A stretch of 64,000 nt of DNA from Peptostreptococcaceae bacterium. Lineage in GTDB: Bacteria > Bacillota > Clostridia > Peptostreptococcales > Peptostreptococcaceae. The position numbers and the translations under genes are program-made. Positions within the stretch are counted from its first letter, which is position 1. The number at the start of each line of letters is the position of its first letter. The stretch covers positions 62,001-126,000 of the forward strand of contig CABIZO010000002.1 of NCBI GenBank assembly GCA_902363255.1. Direction: 5' to 3'. The notes beneath the pieces are model-generated. The model worked only from the letters and a program-made list of their open reading frames with translations. It had not been told where the DNA came from and did not search any database. Positions 62,291 to 64,000 of this stretch are shown piece after piece.

Positions 62291-64000
62291 ATGTTAAGGT
62301 TAGGGGAAAAAGTTATTTATGAAAGTGGGAGTAATTTTGAACTAGGAAATTTTGGTAAATTATCCATAGGTGATAAGAAAATTTTCATAACTAACTTAGG
62401 TAATATCATAATAGAAGAAAATGCAAAAATATTTAAAAAAGAAGAAACTAAAAAATATTATTATAGCTATTCTAGGAACAAGCAAAAGTTTACTCTAAAA
62501 TTAGAAGATTCAACAGTAGTTCTTCAACACAATGAGTTACCTTTTCAAATTGGTGAAGGATCTACAGAACAAATAACACCATATAGGTTAATAATTAAAT
62601 TATCTTTTGAAGAGTTTAAAAATCTTTGTGAAAATCAAAGAGAAGTTATAGCTCAATTCAATGATGATGCAGCTATTTTTAAAATTGATGATAAAGAATT
62701 AGCATTAGGTAGTGTGGAAAAGTGTGATAATAAATTTATTGTAAAAAATTTAGATAGTACTTTTGAAATTGATTTAAATGATGTGGAAATATGCCATATA
62801 GAAGGAAGAGAACTTCATTTAAAAGGGTATTTTTATAATAAAGATCAGGATGTAATTTCAAGAGAAATATATATATTCAGTAATAATAAACAACTAAAAG
62901 AAAATTTAGAAGAAAGAGTAAACAATAATAGAAAAATAGGAAATCTTCCAAGTGGAAGTAGTATTTTTTATGGATATGTTTGTGGAACAATAGAAGATAT
63001 TGATTATAGAAATACAGAAGTATTTATAGTAAAACACAATAATAAGTTAACTTTCATAAATAAAGCAAGAAAAAATAAAATAGTATCATCAAATTTTGAT
63101 AAGAGTTTAAAATTGTTACTAGACGAGGAACTTGTATTTTTTGATGGAAAGAATATTTTTACTATTAATACTAGCACAAATAGTAAGAATGAATTGGAAT
63201 TAAATAAATTAGAGGATATAGATAGTGAAAATATCGGCTTTACACCAAGTAATATGCCTTTCTTTATAAAACATGATGAAAATAACTTTAGTATTTTTAA
63301 ATCTGCAAACAAAAAAATGCTGGATATTAAAAATAGTGAAATTAAAGATATTATTATAAATAATCAAGTGAAAAAAATTCATTCAGATTTTACTCAAGTG
63401 GAAGTAAGATTTGCAACAAATAAAATAAATATAAATTTAAAGAGTGACAGAATACCAAGGATTATGAGAGATGCTTTTGTATATAGCAAAAAAACAATGA
63501 TTAAAAAAAGTAGTATCCCTAGTATGTATATGAACTGGGCGAAGTCTGTAAATGATATGATTTTATTTAATTTTTTTGGGAATCTTTATTACACTAAGAT
63601 GGAAATTGACAATATTTTAAGTAAAGATATTACAGATGAGGATAGAGCAAATATAGTAAATATGCTTTATTATCAGATTCAAAGTCAGAGAAATCAGTTT
63701 GATATAATATCAGCTTATATGCCTAAGGCTATTGAATATGGTGAAGTGGAATTATTTAATAAATATAATGTGAAAATAGATAAGAAAGTTTTTAGAATGC
63801 TACAAAAGCAGTTATTTGGACTAGCTGCTCAAATCAATAGGCATTTGGCAGAAATAGAAAGATGTTTAAGTCAACTTTCTTTTGTGATTTATAGCGAATT
63901 TAACACTAGAGACTTTAATACAAAGATAAAAAATAAGCAAGTGGGAATTGGAATGGCTGTATCAGTGGCGTCTACTGTAGTTATGGGTGGAGGACTTTCC
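62291..64000 (+). CDS. Large protein of unknown family, 3' end outside window
   Basis: ATG 62291 is preceded by GGAGGA at 62281-62286; the frame stays open for 570 codons to the window end. Opens MLRLGEKVIYESGSNFELGN and continues with beta-rich repeats built on I-x-x-G-N/E motifs. These recur with ~100-residue spacing (PFQIGEGSTEQITPYRLIIK; GYVCGTIEDIDYR). A helical region starts near residue 420. The last visible residues (GIGMAVSVASTVVMGGGLS) begin a hydrophobic segment, so it may be membrane-bound. Probably co-transcribed with the YARHG/SPOR gene. Family not recognised. Confidence 0.75.
   Translation, partial: MLRLGEKVIYESGSNFELGNFGKLSIGDKKIFITNLGNIIIEENAKIFKKEETKKYYYSYSRNKQKFTLKLEDSTVVLQHNELPFQIGEGSTEQITPYRLIIKLSFEEFKNLCENQREVIAQFNDDAAIFKIDDKELALGSVEKCDNKFIVKNLDSTFEIDLNDVEICHIEGRELHLKGYFYNKDQDVISREIYIFSNNKQLKENLEERVNNNRKIGNLPSGSSIFYGYVCGTIEDIDYRNTEVFIVKHNNKLTFINKARKNKIVSSNFDKSLKLLLDEELVFFDGKNIFTINTSTNSKNELELNKLEDIDSENIGFTPSNMPFFIKHDENNFSIFKSANKKMLDIKNSEIKDIIINNQVKKIHSDFTQVEVRFATNKININLKSDRIPRIMRDAFVYSKKTMIKKSSIPSMYMNWAKSVNDMILFNFFGNLYYTKMEIDNILSKDITDEDRANIVNMLYYQIQSQRNQFDIISAYMPKAIEYGEVELFNKYNVKIDKKVFRMLQKQLFGLAAQINRHLAEIERCLSQLSFVIYSEFNTRDFNTKIKNKQVGIGMAVSVASTVVMGGGLS

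Noticed and set aside
63004..63312. Minus-strand 102-codon ORF
   Set aside because: It is a shadow of the long + strand frame starting at 62291, which has a ribosome binding site and 570 open codons.
1..64000. CRISPR array
   Set aside because: No set of regularly spaced direct repeats was seen; the 28-bp repeat occurs only twice, 2.7 kb apart.

Overview
This is low-GC DNA (very AT-rich, purine-rich coding strands, strong AGGAGG-type ribosome binding sites, frequent TTG/GTG starts) of the kind seen in Clostridia. The gene content (DUF1659/DUF2922/YvrJ trio, DUF368 protein, macro-domain/VWA pair, Ig-like/FN3 surface protein, clostridial phage-type replication genes) fits a Peptostreptococcaceae-like gut firmicute. 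The species cannot be fixed from the sequence alone. I see no rRNA, tRNA or CRISPR array.

Layout. 1-5.5 kb: the end of a large Ig-like/FN3 surface protein, small membrane proteins (VanZ-like, GtrA-like), and a two-gene ATPase + TOPRIM-like module that looks like a defence system. 5.6-6.3 kb: a metallophosphoesterase pseudogene with its core deleted. 6.8-28 kb: a capsule/exopolysaccharide locus on the + strand. It encodes chain-length regulator and tyrosine kinase, a PglF-like dehydratase, a phosphoglycosyl transferase, two aminotransferase-like proteins, a FemAB/GNAT-like protein, glycosyltransferases, a glucuronyl C5-epimerase-like protein, Wzy, UDP-glucose dehydrogenase, Wzx, a DUF368 undecaprenyl-phosphate transporter, GalU and GalE. 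GalU, Ugd and the C5-epimerase-like protein suggest a uronic-acid polymer whose backbone may be epimerised. The locus also carries four decayed remnants, including partial 3' copies of its own aminotransferase and ugd genes.

28-37 kb: decaying small genes (one with a homopolymer frameshift), two paralogous AraC-HTH-like proteins around a 53-codon ORF, then a prophage-derived replication module (KilAC antirepressor, YqaJ tail, replisome organiser with a homopolymer frameshift, DnaC-like loader, Mor-like regulator). After these come the DUF1659/DUF2922/YvrJ trio, a muramoyl amidase and an IS256 remnant. 37-40 kb: a rhodanese, a lysophospholipase pseudogene lacking its nucleophile region, a guanine deaminase and an acyl-ACP thioesterase.

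40-51 kb is a defence island: a McrBC-type pair with an OB-like + coiled-coil N-terminus on McrB and zinc ribbons on McrC (CoCoNuT-like architecture), followed by a complete type I restriction-modification operon (hsdM-hsdS-hsdR) and an HNH gene. 51-64 kb: SDR oxidoreductase, macro-domain/HTH protein with a VWA protein, and a 2.7 kb segment bounded by two 28-bp copies of a tmRNA-3'-end-like sequence (HxlR regulator and disulfide oxidoreductase). It ends with a decayed GIY-YIG gene, a serine-recombinase remnant, a lipoprotein with a truncated duplicate, a YARHG/SPOR membrane protein and a large unrecognised protein that runs off the window.

The points most worth following up are the CoCoNuT-like pair, the C5-epimerase in a capsule locus, a structured ~46-nt element repeated in intergenic regions, and the ssrA-like attachment scars.
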